Made by a program: the position numbers and the translations under genes. The notes under the pieces were generated by a model. It had not been told where the DNA came from, ran no database searches, and worked only from the letters and a program-made list of their open reading frames with translations. Positions 22,816 to 34,725 of a stretch of 64,000 nucleotides of DNA are shown one piece after another (position 1 is the first letter of the stretch; each line of letters opens with the position of its first letter). The DNA is taken from positions 139,602,297 through 139,666,296 of the forward strand of contig NC_084793.1 in NCBI RefSeq assembly GCF_963169125.1, in the 5' to 3' direction. The stretch comes from Humulus lupulus. Taxonomy: Eukaryota; Streptophyta; Magnoliopsida; Rosales; Cannabaceae.

Positions 22816-25542
22816 TGTAACGCACTCCTAATCCAGGACCGTTACATTGTGTAATTTTAACAGTGCTCAACTTGCTAAACGAGTCATTTGGGCTTAAATC
22901 ATGCAATTAAAACTAACCAAAGGTTTATGCACAAAAAATTTCGGTCAAAAGTCAACCATTTCATTAAAAGAGTTTGACTTACATACATTGGATCCCAACA
23001 AAATTTAAAATAGTTAAAAACCCAAAAATGTATACAAAAGTTGACCTAGGGGTAAAATCAGGGTCCATCCCTAGTTTCAATTGATAACCTCGGCCGTTGA
23101 CGATGAGCAGGCCGCATATGTACACTCCATCCTTAAAGCTCTCCAACTCAAGGTTGGTTCAAGCTTTCCTTTACCTATACCATTTATCACCCGTGAGCCA
23201 AGGCTCAGCAAGAAAACATAATCATGATTATAAGCAATACATTATTAGATCACTGATTTATAGTTAGCGTGCCTAGCAGTAATAACCCTTCTCATGCATG
23301 CAATAAACCTAGATAAGTGACTATAGAGTCACACTAAGGCCTATTGCCCAATCTCTCATATAACCAGCCTTAGAGCTAGCAAACCAGGTCTGATGCTTAA
23401 CATTCCTAACAACCCTAGGGGTGTTCAAGCGTATATCTAGCTTCCGAGTTGGCTTAACCCTATCAGCCAGTGATTAGCATGCTATTTTTGCCCTCGACTC
23501 CTAAGCCGAGCCTTTAAACACTTGACTTAGAAGCCGAGTCCCTTAATGTTTGACTGATAAGTCGAGTCTTTTAACCTTCAACTGATAAGTACGGTCCTTA
23601 ACCTTCGACTGATAAGTCGAGCCTGTAGCCTCCGACTAATAAGTCGAGTCCTTAACCTTTGAGTGATAAGTCTAGTCTTTTAATCTTCGACTGATAAGTC
23701 AAGTCTTTTAAACTTCGACTGATAGGTCGAGTCCTTAACCTTCGATTGATAAGTCGAGTATGTAGCCTCCGACTATTAAGTCGAGTCCTTAACCTTTGAT
23801 TGATAAGTAGACTCTTTTAGTCTTCGACTGATCAGTCGAGTCTTTTAACCTTCGACTGATAAGTCGAGTCATATAAAATTGCTATGTCCTTGACTATTAA
23901 GCAAAGCTTTTCATTAGATAACATAGATAAATCCTCAGCTTATAAGCTGAGCTTCCCAATCAAATATACAAACAAATAGTTATTATATAGCATAGTTAAA
24001 CACAACACATTTAATATGTTTAATAAAACATTCTCAACATAATATCAATCCTATACTATAATCGGGCCAAGTCCTAAATGCAGACCAGGTGCTAATTTCT
24101 TACCTCAGATCCGAGTGCAACGTATAATAAGAACGATCCTCGAGCACAATCTCGATTTCGAGCCCCTAGCGGTAACCTAGTCATAACCATAATATAGAAT
24201 CCCATCAATAACGATCGAATAAAGGCTTCTGAACCGAGTCCTAGCCTCCATGACGTCGAATTCTACTAAGCTTAGTAGGAGAATCGATCCCGAGCATTTA
24301 GGCTTGAGTTCCCTTTCACTCAAAACCCTTCTTGGCCATTTCTTCCTATGTGTGCCACGGCGTCCCTATTGGGTCGCAGCGCCCCTCAAGTCGCAGGCTC
24401 CCAGTCCCTTCATTTCCTGGGACAAGCACCGCGACCCAGACTTGTTGGGTCGCAGCGCACCTCTGCGAAAAAGAAATCCCTGGGCCCTGGTTCACGCGAG
24501 TCACAGTGCGACCTTACGATCCCAAATTTCTAACTTTTTTCCTCAAGCCGAATCTTACCCAAACTCATCCCAAACAATTCCCAAAACCATAATTCAACCC
24601 AGAACAACATCAACATATTACTAGCAACGAAACCCAATCTAAAACATGACCAAAAACTCACCAAAACTCACATTCAACCCCTTGGGACTCAAAGCTTCAA
24701 GAAATCTTGGAAACCAAAATAGAAATCAGTCAAAATAGGGATTGATGCTTACCTTAGTTGTGTTTAATGACCTCCTAGCTGCAACCAATCTAGCCCTAGA
24801 CTCAAACTTTAAATTTCAATCTCCCTAGCCTTGAAATCAATTGCTTTTCCTCAATGGTTCACCAACAAAGATGAGAGAGAGAGAGAGAGAAGAACGAGTG
24901 AGAGAGAGAGAGAGAGAGAGTGTGTGTGTTTTGTGTTTTTGTGTTTTGTTGAAGTTACTTAGAGTTCAAGTAACTCTAAGTAAATCCCGAGGCTCAATGT
25001 ACCAAAAACATCTCCAAGGGTAAAATGGTCAAAATTCCTAGATTTCCCTCCTATTCTCACTAACACCAAATATATCCTCAAATAGTTACTAAACAATATT
25101 CCCATTACCCGATAATTCCTTGTAATGTGTTAAATTTCCAAAATACCCCTTTACCCACCCCGAGTCTGGTATTTGGTCCCAATGTGACTCTCCCACTAAC
25201 TTGCTTCCTAGGATCGCCTCGTGCCAAATCACCTCAATATATATGCATAATAATGTGGTCTCATACATATATCACAAATAAGTGCATATATTCCAATTAT
25301 ACCCAAAACGAGCTAAATTACGAAAATTGTCTTTCTAATAAGAAACGGGCCCACATGCAAATTTAATACACTTAACACATGCATATCAAGTCGTGTTATA
25401 ATATTACTCATGTAATCATATAATCATACATAATTAGCTATATAATAATATAACACATGTAATTCCCATAAATATTCCAATATTGTCGGCATGGGCCACT
25501 AATCATGGCACTAAGCCTTATTAGGAATTTTGGGACGTTATA
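22816..25542 (-). repeat. 5' LTR of Tekay-type gypsy element B
   Basis: A 2.7-kb LTR whose minus-strand end is GTGCGTTACA (22816) and whose start is TATAACGTCCC at 25542, where TGTAACGTCCC is expected; one base has changed. It is homologous over its length to 15399-17797. It carries the palindromic minisatellite (23500-23880), GC-rich motifs (24371-24460), and a GA simple repeat at 24868-24922. On its right it abuts the second half of copia element 1. Confidence 0.85.
23500..23880. repeat. LTR minisatellite with palindromic core, copy 2
   Basis: About 13 tandem units of 26-30 bases with the core CGACTGATAAGTCGAGTC; CGACT and AGTCG can form a stem. It is the counterpart of the array at 15825-16145 but with more intact cores. 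The two arrays differ in individual units, so they have diverged since insertion. Confidence 0.85.
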
Positions 25543-26790
25543 GTAGTGCAGTGGCTCAACTTGAGTACGCAAATGCATTAGGGAGTCCAATGTAGGGCGC
25601 TCATTGTTCAAGAGAGGATATTCATATAAGGTTAGTAAACTAACTAGGTTTACCAGAAATTCAAGAATCGAACATTGGAAACCGAGTTGAGAAAGTTCTA
25701 GGTACATTAAGTGGACCAAGAAGCTAGACCTTAAATATTCAAAGTTTCCTAAGATACTTGAAGGATATTATAATGCAAGTTGGATATCGAGTGTGGGAGA
25801 CAATCTCTCTACCATCGATTGGGTTTTTATGCTCAAAGGATGAGCAGTTTCTTGGGGTACAAAGAAACAAACATATATTTCACATTCAACCATGGAGGAT
25901 GAGTTTATAACTCTAGCAGTAACTGGCAAAGAGGTCGAGTGGTTTAGGGATCTCATGAGGGGTATCCCTATTTCACGGATGAGGTATCAAAGTTCTTGAT
26001 ACATTATGATAGTCAAGCCACATTAGCTAGAGCCTATAATGGCATAGAAAATTAGAAATCTTGACAGATAAGTCTATGACATAAGTATGTGATATAATTT
26101 ATTCAAGATGGAATCATATTGATCTCATATATTAGAACTAATGAGAACTTAGCAGATCAATTTACAAATATCTTGCGAAGAGGTTAGTAAGTTCTGCATC
26201 TAGAGGGATGAGACTAAAACTCCTAGAATAAGAGATCCACTAATGATAGCAACCCAACTCCAAACATGTGAACATCAAGGGCAATAATTCAACAAGTAAG
26301 AATAAGTCATTGATTAATACATTGTTTCAACACTAACATAATTGTGAGTCCCATCCAAGATAGTTAGTGTTGGTTGCCACCGAATAAGGATTAAGCCTAG
26401 GGATTTTAATGAAGTTCAGCTGAGTGCAACAAGAATCTCTAAAGGTAGAAAAGATGTTGTAAGAACTTCACCTGTAAGGACTTTGAGGTGGTGTCGCCTC
26501 TCATGGGAGTTGGAGTTTCTCCCTAGAAAGTTCATGAAATGGATGAGAAAATGGCCATGGTAAGTGCTAAGAGAGAAAAGTGGGATAATGAATGGTCAAG
26601 TGTAGGTGTGTGAGGTGTTGCTGGTCTTATCACTACGGAGTACTTGGTTAAATATTTAAGACACTAATGACTTCGATAAGGATTTGTAATGCTTTCAATA
26701 AGGTAAAGTTCAAATCAAAAGATACATTACTTTATGCACCATTATTAATTTAGGTAAGAAGAGATGTTTATTTACAACCAAGTGGAGTAA
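25543..26790 (+). pseudogene. Copia element 1: RT/RNase H, 3' part
   Basis: The plus strand reads AVAQLEYANALGSLM-like sequence near 25550, the RT/RNase H border of copia pol. Then come GYYNASWISSVGDNLSTIDWVFMLKG (about 25770-25840, shown here as a decayed RNase H start), VSWGTKKQT and HSTMEDEFITLAV. The tail near 26000-26240 (YIRTNENLADQFT) is typical of the copia C-terminus. It continues the RT broken at 10798, but roughly 150 codons between the two are absent. A purine-rich tract, AAGTGGAGTAA (26780-26790), precedes the LTR and serves as the PPT. There is no intact frame. Confidence 0.7.
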
Positions 26791-27701
26791 TGTTGAGATT
26801 AGTTAAATATAATGGTTAAGTAGTTTAACACAAAGTGTTGTAAAACACTTAACAATTTTCACTGAAGTTTAAGTGAAAATATGAGATTTTGTTGTAGGCA
26901 TCTATAATTGGCTTTTATAGCGCAAAAGTGATACGATGAGGTATCTAATCATGCCCAAATAGTTTGGGAACTTTTTGAGGTGTTTAAGGTCACATTTGTG
27001 AAGTTGAGAGCGCCCTTATGGCGTTGGGTCGCCCCTAGAGGCGACGCGTCCTTAGGGATCTTAAACCTAGGGATTTCGTAAGTGGTTGAGAATGCTACAA
27101 CATTTTTTGCTCCAAATGACTTGTTTAAATATTTGTAATCACATTGGTTCAACCTAATGATGGTACCTACACTATAAATATGGGTTATAAGAATTTATAA
27201 GTCTTGATCATACTTTACTACTATGTCTTTAACCCCTCTCTCTCTCTCTCTCTCTCTCTCTGTCTTTAGCTCTCAAAGATCCTAATTTTTCACCAAGAAA
27301 CTCACCAAGAATTGCTTGAATTTTGTGAGTTTCATAGCCTTGTTAAATCACAAATTTAATTCTATGTTGGTGAAGCTTCAAGCAACAATGGGAAGGCTTG
27401 GAATAAAGATTTTGGACAGCAATACTCATCATGTATAAGCTTTTATATGTTCCCCAAGTTTGAATATTAATTATTTAATTTAAAGGTTGTATTTTCTCTG
27501 AAACCATAACTTCTAATTTTGCTTATTATTGTTAGTATTGATGATTAAATGTTTCTAAATTCATGTTATAATCATTTGAACACTTAGTCTTTGATTATCA
27601 AATTTTTCATTCATACTTAATATGGTTCTTGATTAGCATCTAGGGTTTGTAATATTGAATTATTCCTGTTATTCATAGCTGATTTAGAGAGTGTAAAGCC
27701 A
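26791..27701 (+). repeat. 3' LTR of copia element 1; left arm of inverted pair
   Basis: It starts TGTTGAGATTAG directly after a PPT-like AAGTGGAGTAA. It has a TATA box (CTATAAATATGG near 27170), a CT simple repeat (27235-27262), and ends near GTAAAGCCA. A GC hairpin, GTCGCCCCTAGAGGCGAC, lies at 27028-27045. It is homologous, in inverse orientation, to 27761-28401 plus 30451-30824. The ORF at 26949-27152 is chance. Confidence 0.75.
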
Positions 27702-27760
27702 AAAAAATCACAATAGTTATCACCTCACAATTTCTAAGGGTGGTTTCGTTGGGAATTTAA

Positions 27761-30700
27761 TGCTTACACTCTCTAAATCAACAATGAATGATAGGAATAA
27801 ATTCAATAATACAAACCCTAGAGACTAGTCAAGAATCACATGCGTTGTATGTAGGCAAATCATTAAAATTCAAACATTAAGAAAAATCTGGAAAATGATG
27901 TAAAAAAGGAGAGTGAAATCATACCTCCTAGATAAATGGAATCCTCACATAGAATATTATGAAACTATCAAAGGTTTAAACACAAAATATAATTGGAAAC
28001 CTAAAAATGAAATCAAAATAATCTATCTCAGATAGTTAGGGTTTTAGAGAAATACAATCTTTAAATTGAAAAGTTGAGTCGACAAACTTGGGGAACATCA
28101 AAAGGCTTATTTACGATGAGTATCGTTGTCCAAAATATTTATTCCAAGCCTTCCAAAAGTTTCTAGAAGTTTCACCAAGATAGAATAAGATGTGAGATTT
28201 AACAAGCCTTTGAAACTCACACAAGTCGGGCAATTCTTGGTGAGTTTGTTGGAGAAAATAAGTATTCTTAGAAGGACCAGGAGAGAGAGAGAGAGAGAGA
28301 GGGAATTGAAAAGTGTGATCAAGGCTTTACAAATATAATAACCTTTATTTATAAAGTATGCATCATCGTGAGGATAAACCAATAGGATTAGGTTACTAAA
28401 GTGTTAGGATTAATGCCCTAAAAGCATGTAAAGATATTTATTGAATTAAAAGAATGTAAAGATATTTTATTGAATTAAATAAAAAGCACAATTGTGTTAT
28501 ATTTGAATGTTATAATTATTGTTTGAATTAATTATATGATAATATCAAGAAAATTCATAATTCATTCATGAGAATATGATATTGTATTAGTACGCGAGAA
28601 TTAAGATCATACATGACGAATAAAATAGTCAGTAACATATTAAAGTGTGTAATCATTAATGAATGGTTACTAGTGCAGTTTACTAAGAATGTGAGATGCA
28701 AATGATCTAGATTCGGATTACTGATGTGGATAGACATCTTACTAAAGGTGTTGTATATAATAGAGATTATATATGACAGGAGCAATAAGAATTAATTATA
28801 TTTATAAACTTGTCATTTGACAAAAAGATTTGATTATTATCATAATAGATTATCATTTGTAGATCAGTCTAAATCATGCATATTCATGAACTACTATTTG
28901 TGTTTATTAGATCTTTTGATTCACACGTTAAGGTTTCTTAGTATAATGAGGCTAATGATTTTTTTTATCAATTCAATATCATGAATAGTTGGGAGCATGA
29001 ATTACAATAATGAAATCCATTCTTTCCTAATGGATCGAATATTGGTTCCCTTAAGGTTTAATTTTTTAATTGAATAGTTATTGAGCTCAAATCTAAAATT
29101 TGATTATAGATTAATTATTCGCTAGTGAATTAATGATACTTAAGGATCAAGAGTTAATTAGAAGGGTAAATGGTAATTTTGACCAGCTCTAATTAACTAA
29201 CCAATAAATGGAGGACAGAACTACATTTATTGATTATATCAGTGGACTGCAAGTGAAAACTCTGTAAATATAATTCTATAAATACTTATAGTGGAGTAAT
29301 CATAGAATTAATAAATAAGATTATTGGATTAAAGAGTTTAATTAATAATGTGATTATTTGAGAATCGTATCATAGGTCCATGGTTCCTAGATCACCTTTG
29401 TCCTACACTGTCAAGGATAAGGATGTTAAAAAAAAGATTTGTAGAGAGAAAGACTTAATTGCGAAGAAATTAATTTTCTAGGGCAAGGAAAAAATTATGT
29501 GATAGTTATGAGCAGTTGATTAATTGTTAATTAATTAATTATTTAACTATATTTTAAAAAACTATTGGTTAAAATTAATATTAATCTTGTTTGGATTAAT
29601 ATATAGAGAATAATAAATATCTTATTTATAATATGATATTTATTTATTTATTTCAAACTGATAATTTAAGATAAAGTTAATTTTGAATTAATTGATATTT
29701 ATTTTTGGGATATATATTGTCTTAAATATTAATCAAATAAACAAATAAGAAAATTAGGGATAACCCTAATGGTGTGGTCGACACATTCACTGTATAGTGA
29801 GTGTAGCGCCACACATAGAGATTTCTTGTCCCTGGGATTGGAATTTTGACTTTTGAATAATTTGTTTATTTAATTGTTTATATTTAATTTTTCTTTTTTA
29901 AATTAGTTAATTATATTTATATGGTTATAACTGATCAGTTTTATTTTAATAAAATAAAGATTAATTAAATTAGTTAATTATCTCTATAAACCTTAAAAGA
30001 AGCAATACTTTTTTTTTAAAAAAAAAAGCAATTATTTTTCATAGACTATCAGACTCTCTCTCTGAGATAGAAGTGATAGTTTTCCTAAACCTGAAAACTA
30101 TTTAATTCCTCTTCTCTCTATCAAACCTCTCTACAACTCATGTGTTGAGTACATCTAGAGAGTCATAAATCAACCTTTTGATTCCTACGTACCCAAACAC
30201 ACCCTTGTGTGTTTGAGGATTGGTTTGGAAGATCAAGGTGTGAGCTTTCAGAACTTGGATAGGAAGATCATTGATTTTATACAAAAATATTCGAGGCTAC
30301 TTGGTAGGCTACAAGAGGTAATCTTTAATCTTATTATATGTGATTTAATATATATATGTATGTATGATCTTGGCTGGTATTAATCATTATTAAAAAGGGC
30401 CCATTCCCCACTGCATATCTTTGATTTGCTCTTTTAAAGCCAACATAAAGCACTTTAAATTGAGTCATTTTAACCTTTCCCGGAAGGCTCCATGCGATAT
30501 GTCCCCAATCATAGGCGACACGCCGCCTATTGTATTTGCAGTATTAGGCTTTTAAGCCTTCTAGCAACATGTCACAAAATAGTTTGTAACATGTCGCCTC
30601 TCCACTACCCAGGTTGCCCAAAATCCCCCTTAAACACCTCCAAATGACTCCAAACTTTTAGGGTAATCTTAGATACCTTATTGTATAACTTTAGACCAAC

Positions 30701-30824
30701 AAAAGAAAATTATTAATACCTACAACAAAAGCTCATATTTTCACATCAACTTAAGTGAAAATCGTTAAGTGTTTTACACCATATTGTGTAAATAACTTAA
30801 CCATTATATTTAACCAATCTCAAA
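27761..30824 (-). repeat. Second copy of the copia LTR, inverted; split
   Basis: The reverse complement of 30824-30451 and then 28401-27761 follows the left arm closely: the start GAGATTGGTTAAATATAATGG, the segment ACACTTAACGATTTTCAC, the TATAAATA box, the CT run, CTCACCAAGAATTG, GGAAGGCTTGGAATAAA, and TTCCCCAAGTTTG. The arms are separated by only 59 bases (27702-27760). This copy is interrupted by a solo LTR at 28402-30445. An RNA read through both arms could fold into a long hairpin. Confidence 0.8.
28402..30445 (+). mobile_element. Solo LTR of a copia element, TSD TAAAG
   Basis: A 2.0-kb unit starts TGTTAGGATTAATGCCC and ends AAAGCCAACA, flanked by exact TAAAG duplications (28397-28401 and 30446-30450). 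Removing it rejoins the inverted copia LTR without a gap. A similar LTR type occurs at 47119-48412 plus 49852-50300. The minus-strand ORF at 28555-28785 has no recognisable product. Confidence 0.85.
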
Positions 30825-31340
30825 AGGTTTCACATGACACCTAACCTTGTATAACTAGTTGATTTGAAGCTCGCCAATAACTTAGCAATTTTCTTGGTAA
30901 AACTAGCAGTAGATTAGGTCTTATTTCTACCCTAACTCCTTTCCTACTAGATGTCTCAGTTCAACACTAAAGAATACGACTATGGACCTATTCTTCGACC
31001 TTTGAAATAGATCCCTTGACCTCCAAAACCAGCGCCGCCTTTCTCCAAAAATCAGCAATCAATGTAGGAACATGCCTCCTAGTATAAGCAAAAGCAGAAC
31101 ACTAACCTCCAAGCGAGACATCTATAGGATGTTGTATGTGGTCATCAAAAGTCTTACATCGCCTGGCCCGTTACTATTTCCTTCAATCACAACCTCACCG
31201 TTACTTTTTCTTTCTATACATGTGAGCTAAATTTTAATATAGAACCTATCAACATGGGAAAGTGTCAACTTAAGATGACAGAAGATGGAACCTCAGGCAA
31301 AGAGCCCGTGGCCCAGACCCTCATTCCCCACTCAGGCCTG
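30825..31340. other. No gene seen
   Basis: I see no supported reading frame, repeat boundary or RNA gene here. It lies between the inverted copia LTR and a transposon-domain fragment. Confidence 0.4.
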
Positions 31341-31342
31341 AA

Positions 31343-31951
31343 GTGGAAAAAGAGGTGGTGATGGTTGTTAACAATTTCTTTGTGGTCAAAGTGATAGTCT
31401 CTAGGGTTACCTCAAATGATCACATCAACGCAATAATGAGTGTTCATGGCATAAAAACATCTATGGATTTCCATGGTAGCTCTCCACACCAAGACGAGCG
31501 AAGTTGTGTTTTTCTAGACAAAGACTTTGCCACTTGGAGTATAGAGCATTTGCAGCATGGGGCTTTCTTGCCTTTGGAATCTTACTTTCTAGACTATCTT
31601 AACTAGGTGAAACTCGCCCTATTTTAGCTCTAGTTTAACACGTAATAGATTTTTTAACTGTCCTGAAGTTTCTTTTCCACAAGATGGAATGGAAAGATCC
31701 AACTCCATAGAATCTCCTATATTTATTTTATCTCAACTCCAATCCAGAATAGAAGACTAGTGGGGGATGGTTTTTACTATCTAACCCACTTTCCAAAAAC
31801 TCGCCCAATTATTGAGTTGTCCCGCCACCTAAATGATATTAAAGTTACCTACATCATGACCAACAGACTCAAAGCCTACGACTTCCACTTCAACATACCA
31901 CATAATATTCAATTATCCTCGTATTTCTTAAGTACCATTCTTTCATTATGA
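31343..31951 (+). pseudogene. Fragment like the putative gypsy-type transposon domain
   Basis: The plus-strand frame contains LPLESYFLDYLN, followed after stops by GFYYLTHFPKTRPIIELSRHL. The order (a short hydrophobic 'L-P-L-x-x-Y-F' block, then a 'G-[FW]-Y-Y' block) resembles the plant PF04195-like domain. It is also seen in the antisense ORF at 6736-6969. Several in-frame stops separate the blocks, so it is a relic. The N-terminal part (31343-31500) is unrecognised. The assignment is by eye and tentative. Confidence 0.35.
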
Positions 31952-31984
31952 CATTCTTACTTTAATTGTGCAGCTATCAATAAA

Positions 31985-33340
31985 AGATCCAAAGCCTCAA
32001 TCATGCGAAAGGCCCAATATGTTAAGCTCAATACAGTGTAAATCGATCATACCAGTAGCTGAACCCGGACTTCCCAAATAGCTTCTAAAATGATCCACAA
32101 AGTGAGAGACTACATCATGAAAATTATCTACCAAACTACCTTGTTCAGTGATATAGGTTGCAATACCATTTTCAGCTCTGCACTTTTTCAAACAATCATG
32201 AAAATACAAAGTGTTCATATCTCCCTTCCTTAACCATGTAATTTTACTTCATTGGGCCAAGAAGCTATGGTACATGTGCGCCTGAACAATAAAAGCTTCA
32301 GCAGTAGCCTTCACTACCTCTTGATACCCATAGTCTCGAGGATGAGATTGAGCTTGAAGTTGAGCATTCTGGTAAGCCTTCTTAGCCTTCTGATAATTCA
32401 GACCAATATCTCCAATGTTATCCCTGTTAAACCTCTTTAATTTGTGCTTCAGCCTCATAGTCTTCAAGTAGATAGCCCTTAAACCAGTCCCCTTAATAGG
32501 TTTCCTCCAACTATTCAGAACCACCTCTTTGAAGTCTTGATGATATGTCCAAAAATTGTAGAAACAAAATAATTTGATACCCACATTCTCCACAGTCCTA
32601 GTAGAAATAACACATGAACAATGGTCTGAAACTACTTCCCACCGAAACACAGCTGTAGAATTAGGAAAAATATCAAGCCACTCCTCATTCGTAAACACAT
32701 GGTATATTTTAGAGTAAATTCTAGCTGGACCTTCTTGATTATTCGTCCAAGTAAAATAAGATCTGGTACTCTTAAGAGACTCAACTTGATTTCCAGCAAG
32801 CCACTAAAGAGAGTTAGTCAACTCCCTTGCAGAAACCAGTTTCCCTCTAGACCTGTCCATACCAGTAAAAATTTCATTAAAATCCCCTAATATAATCCAT
32901 GCTTTAACAGGGAACGAAAGCCTATGTAACCCTTGCCATAAACTCCTCCTTCCCTCCATCGTATTGAGCCCATAGACAAAAGTAGCACAGAAAACTTGCC
33001 TCTGACCAGCCAATTTAACCATACAATGAACATACTAATTAGTCTCCTCTATAATAGTAACCTTCACAAAAGTCTTCCTCCAAATAACCAAAATTTTGCC
33101 TTCAGTAACAGTACTAGAATAAAAATCCCAGTTTGGAAGTTTATGCACCATGAATTCCATAACTTTATTCCCCTTCATTTTTGTTTCTAAAATACCACCA
33201 ACACCTATTTTATTCATACTACATATATCTAAGACTGTTGTATGCTTATTTAACCTATTCTGTCCTCTCAAGTTCCAGCTCAAAATATTGCAATTATCCA
33301 TAAGAAGAAGTAGAAGCAGATATACCTCCTTTTCCACCAT
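31985..33340 (-). pseudogene. LINE ORF2: endonuclease part, RT missing
   Basis: The minus strand starts near 33340 with NILSWNLRGQN, the first motif of apurinic-type LINE endonucleases. ETKMKG (catalytic Glu), ILGDFNEI (Asp/Asn) and SDHCSC (Asp-His) follow at about 33200, 32890 and 32620. A linker typical of plant LINEs follows: a helix-rich Lys/Arg region, WLRKGDMNTLYFH, and the sequence to 31997. The endonuclease nicks target DNA to prime reverse transcription. Stops and frame changes occur near 33035, 32804 and 32249. The reading stops just before RT should begin, so the catalytic RT core is absent. Confidence 0.75.
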
Positions 33341-33344
33341 TCAC

Positions 33345-34719
33345 CTACTCTTGAAGCACCTCAAACGAATTCATCTGTTTCTGTCCCTGCCCAGTAGGAA
33401 AAATAGCAGAAAGAGAACTAAATACTTCGACCAGCCCTTGTTTAGACAGAGTAGCCACCTTCTTTGGAGTTTTCCATTTAGCTTTACTGTCATTTGGACC
33501 CTTGGCATCAGTAGTATTAGCCGAAACCTTAAGCTTAACACCCTCAGTTTTACTGGCATTTGGACCCTCAGCATCAGTAGTGTTAGCCGAAACCTTAGGC
33601 ACATCACATTCAGATTCAATATTGCCCTTATCCCTCCCCTCCTTTAACTCTTCTTTAGACGTAGCATCCTTCTTGACCCAGTGGGTTTTCAATTCCTTAC
33701 GACAATCCACCATAGAATGACCATATCCAGAGCAAACTTTGCACTTAATAGGCAACCATTCATAATCCACCCCTGTTCCACAATCTGTCCATTCTCATTA
33801 AGAAATTGTATACTTCTAGGAGGGCTATCTGTTATATCCATCTCCACAAGAACTCTAGTAAATTGAACTCTTGAGCGCTCCCGAGTAAAGTTGTCAACCA
33901 TGATCGGTTTACCAAGTGCACTCACAAGCGCACTAAGACATTTACTTCCCCAGTACTGGAGCCCTAGGTCATGTAATCAAATCCACAGTGGAAATGAATA
34001 AATTAGACGAACTGCACTGAGATCGGAAGTCCATGGTCGTACGATAACATGTTTCCTATCAAATTGAAGTATACCATTTTCCAGAACATGATCTCGTGTA
34101 GCATCATCATTAAATTTTACCATGGTCAGCCCCATTGTCATTCTTGCAATCTGAGCAATCCCTAAATGACCCCAAACTCTTTTAATGAAACCTTCAAAAA
34201 CAACCATTGGAGGATTAGCAATAAGAACCATACAAATTACTGCCGAACTCCAATTGGCAGATTGATATTTGACCTCTTCAACATCAACCCTAGCAATTTT
34301 CCTACCATCTCTAATCAATGGTTCAACAAATTCAAGTTTCTGGTCATAAAAGGAGAGCTTACTTGCTGTGAAATTTTGCCATTGATGATGAGCTGAATTC
34401 TGATAGTCCCCTTCATCCACCTTATCCACCCAGCTAGCAGAGTTTGACACCTGAGTGGCCATCCCAACGCCCCTAATATCAACTTCCTGGTTTCCCCTAA
34501 CTTCAGTCACTCATTTCCTTCAGCAACCAGCTTCAAACCCTCAGATCTATCCTCGTCTGCACTATTCGTTGCACCAACCACAGAGTCGTCAACAACCATA
34601 GCTTCAGCAACGGCGCTAATAAGATCCTTCTCATCTTGAATCGATAGATTTTCTTGCTCACCTACATGAGCCACGGGCTTCCGAGTCAATTTCTTCTTCT
34701 TCGCCATGGAAGAGAGCAA
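33345..34719 (-). pseudogene. LINE ORF1: DUF4283-type and zinc-knuckle protein
   Basis: The minus strand starts at MAKKKKLTRKP (near 34707). An acidic stretch follows, then a domain like the plant DUF4283 RNA-binding domain (SAVICMVLIANPPMVVFEGF; MVKFNDDATRDHVLENG; 34300-34020). A zinc-knuckle-type segment comes next (IKCKVCSGYGHSMVDCRKEL, near 33750-33690), and then a Thr/Ser/Ala-rich tail with two near-identical repeats (KVSANTTDA). This is the ORF1 (nucleic-acid-binding) protein of plant LINEs, upstream of ORF2. A stop at 33977-33979 fits a CGA-to-TGA change, and frameshifts occur near 34508 and 33765. The 5' end is present, which is unusual for a damaged LINE. Confidence 0.75.
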
Positions 34720-34725
34720 ACCGAG

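Noticed and set aside
23500..23880. CRISPR-like array
   Set aside because: Units are contiguous and degenerate, with no unique spacers. It lies in both LTRs of a plant retrotransposon, so it is a minisatellite.
24868..24922. GA-rich runs here, at 17145-17200 and at 28286-28302, and the CT run at 27235-27262, as independent loci
   Set aside because: They are simple repeats in LTR leader regions, at matching positions in paired LTRs, so they are described with the LTRs.
33150..33647. 165-residue plus-strand ORF
   Set aside because: Antisense shadow of the LINE ORF1 tail and the endonuclease start.
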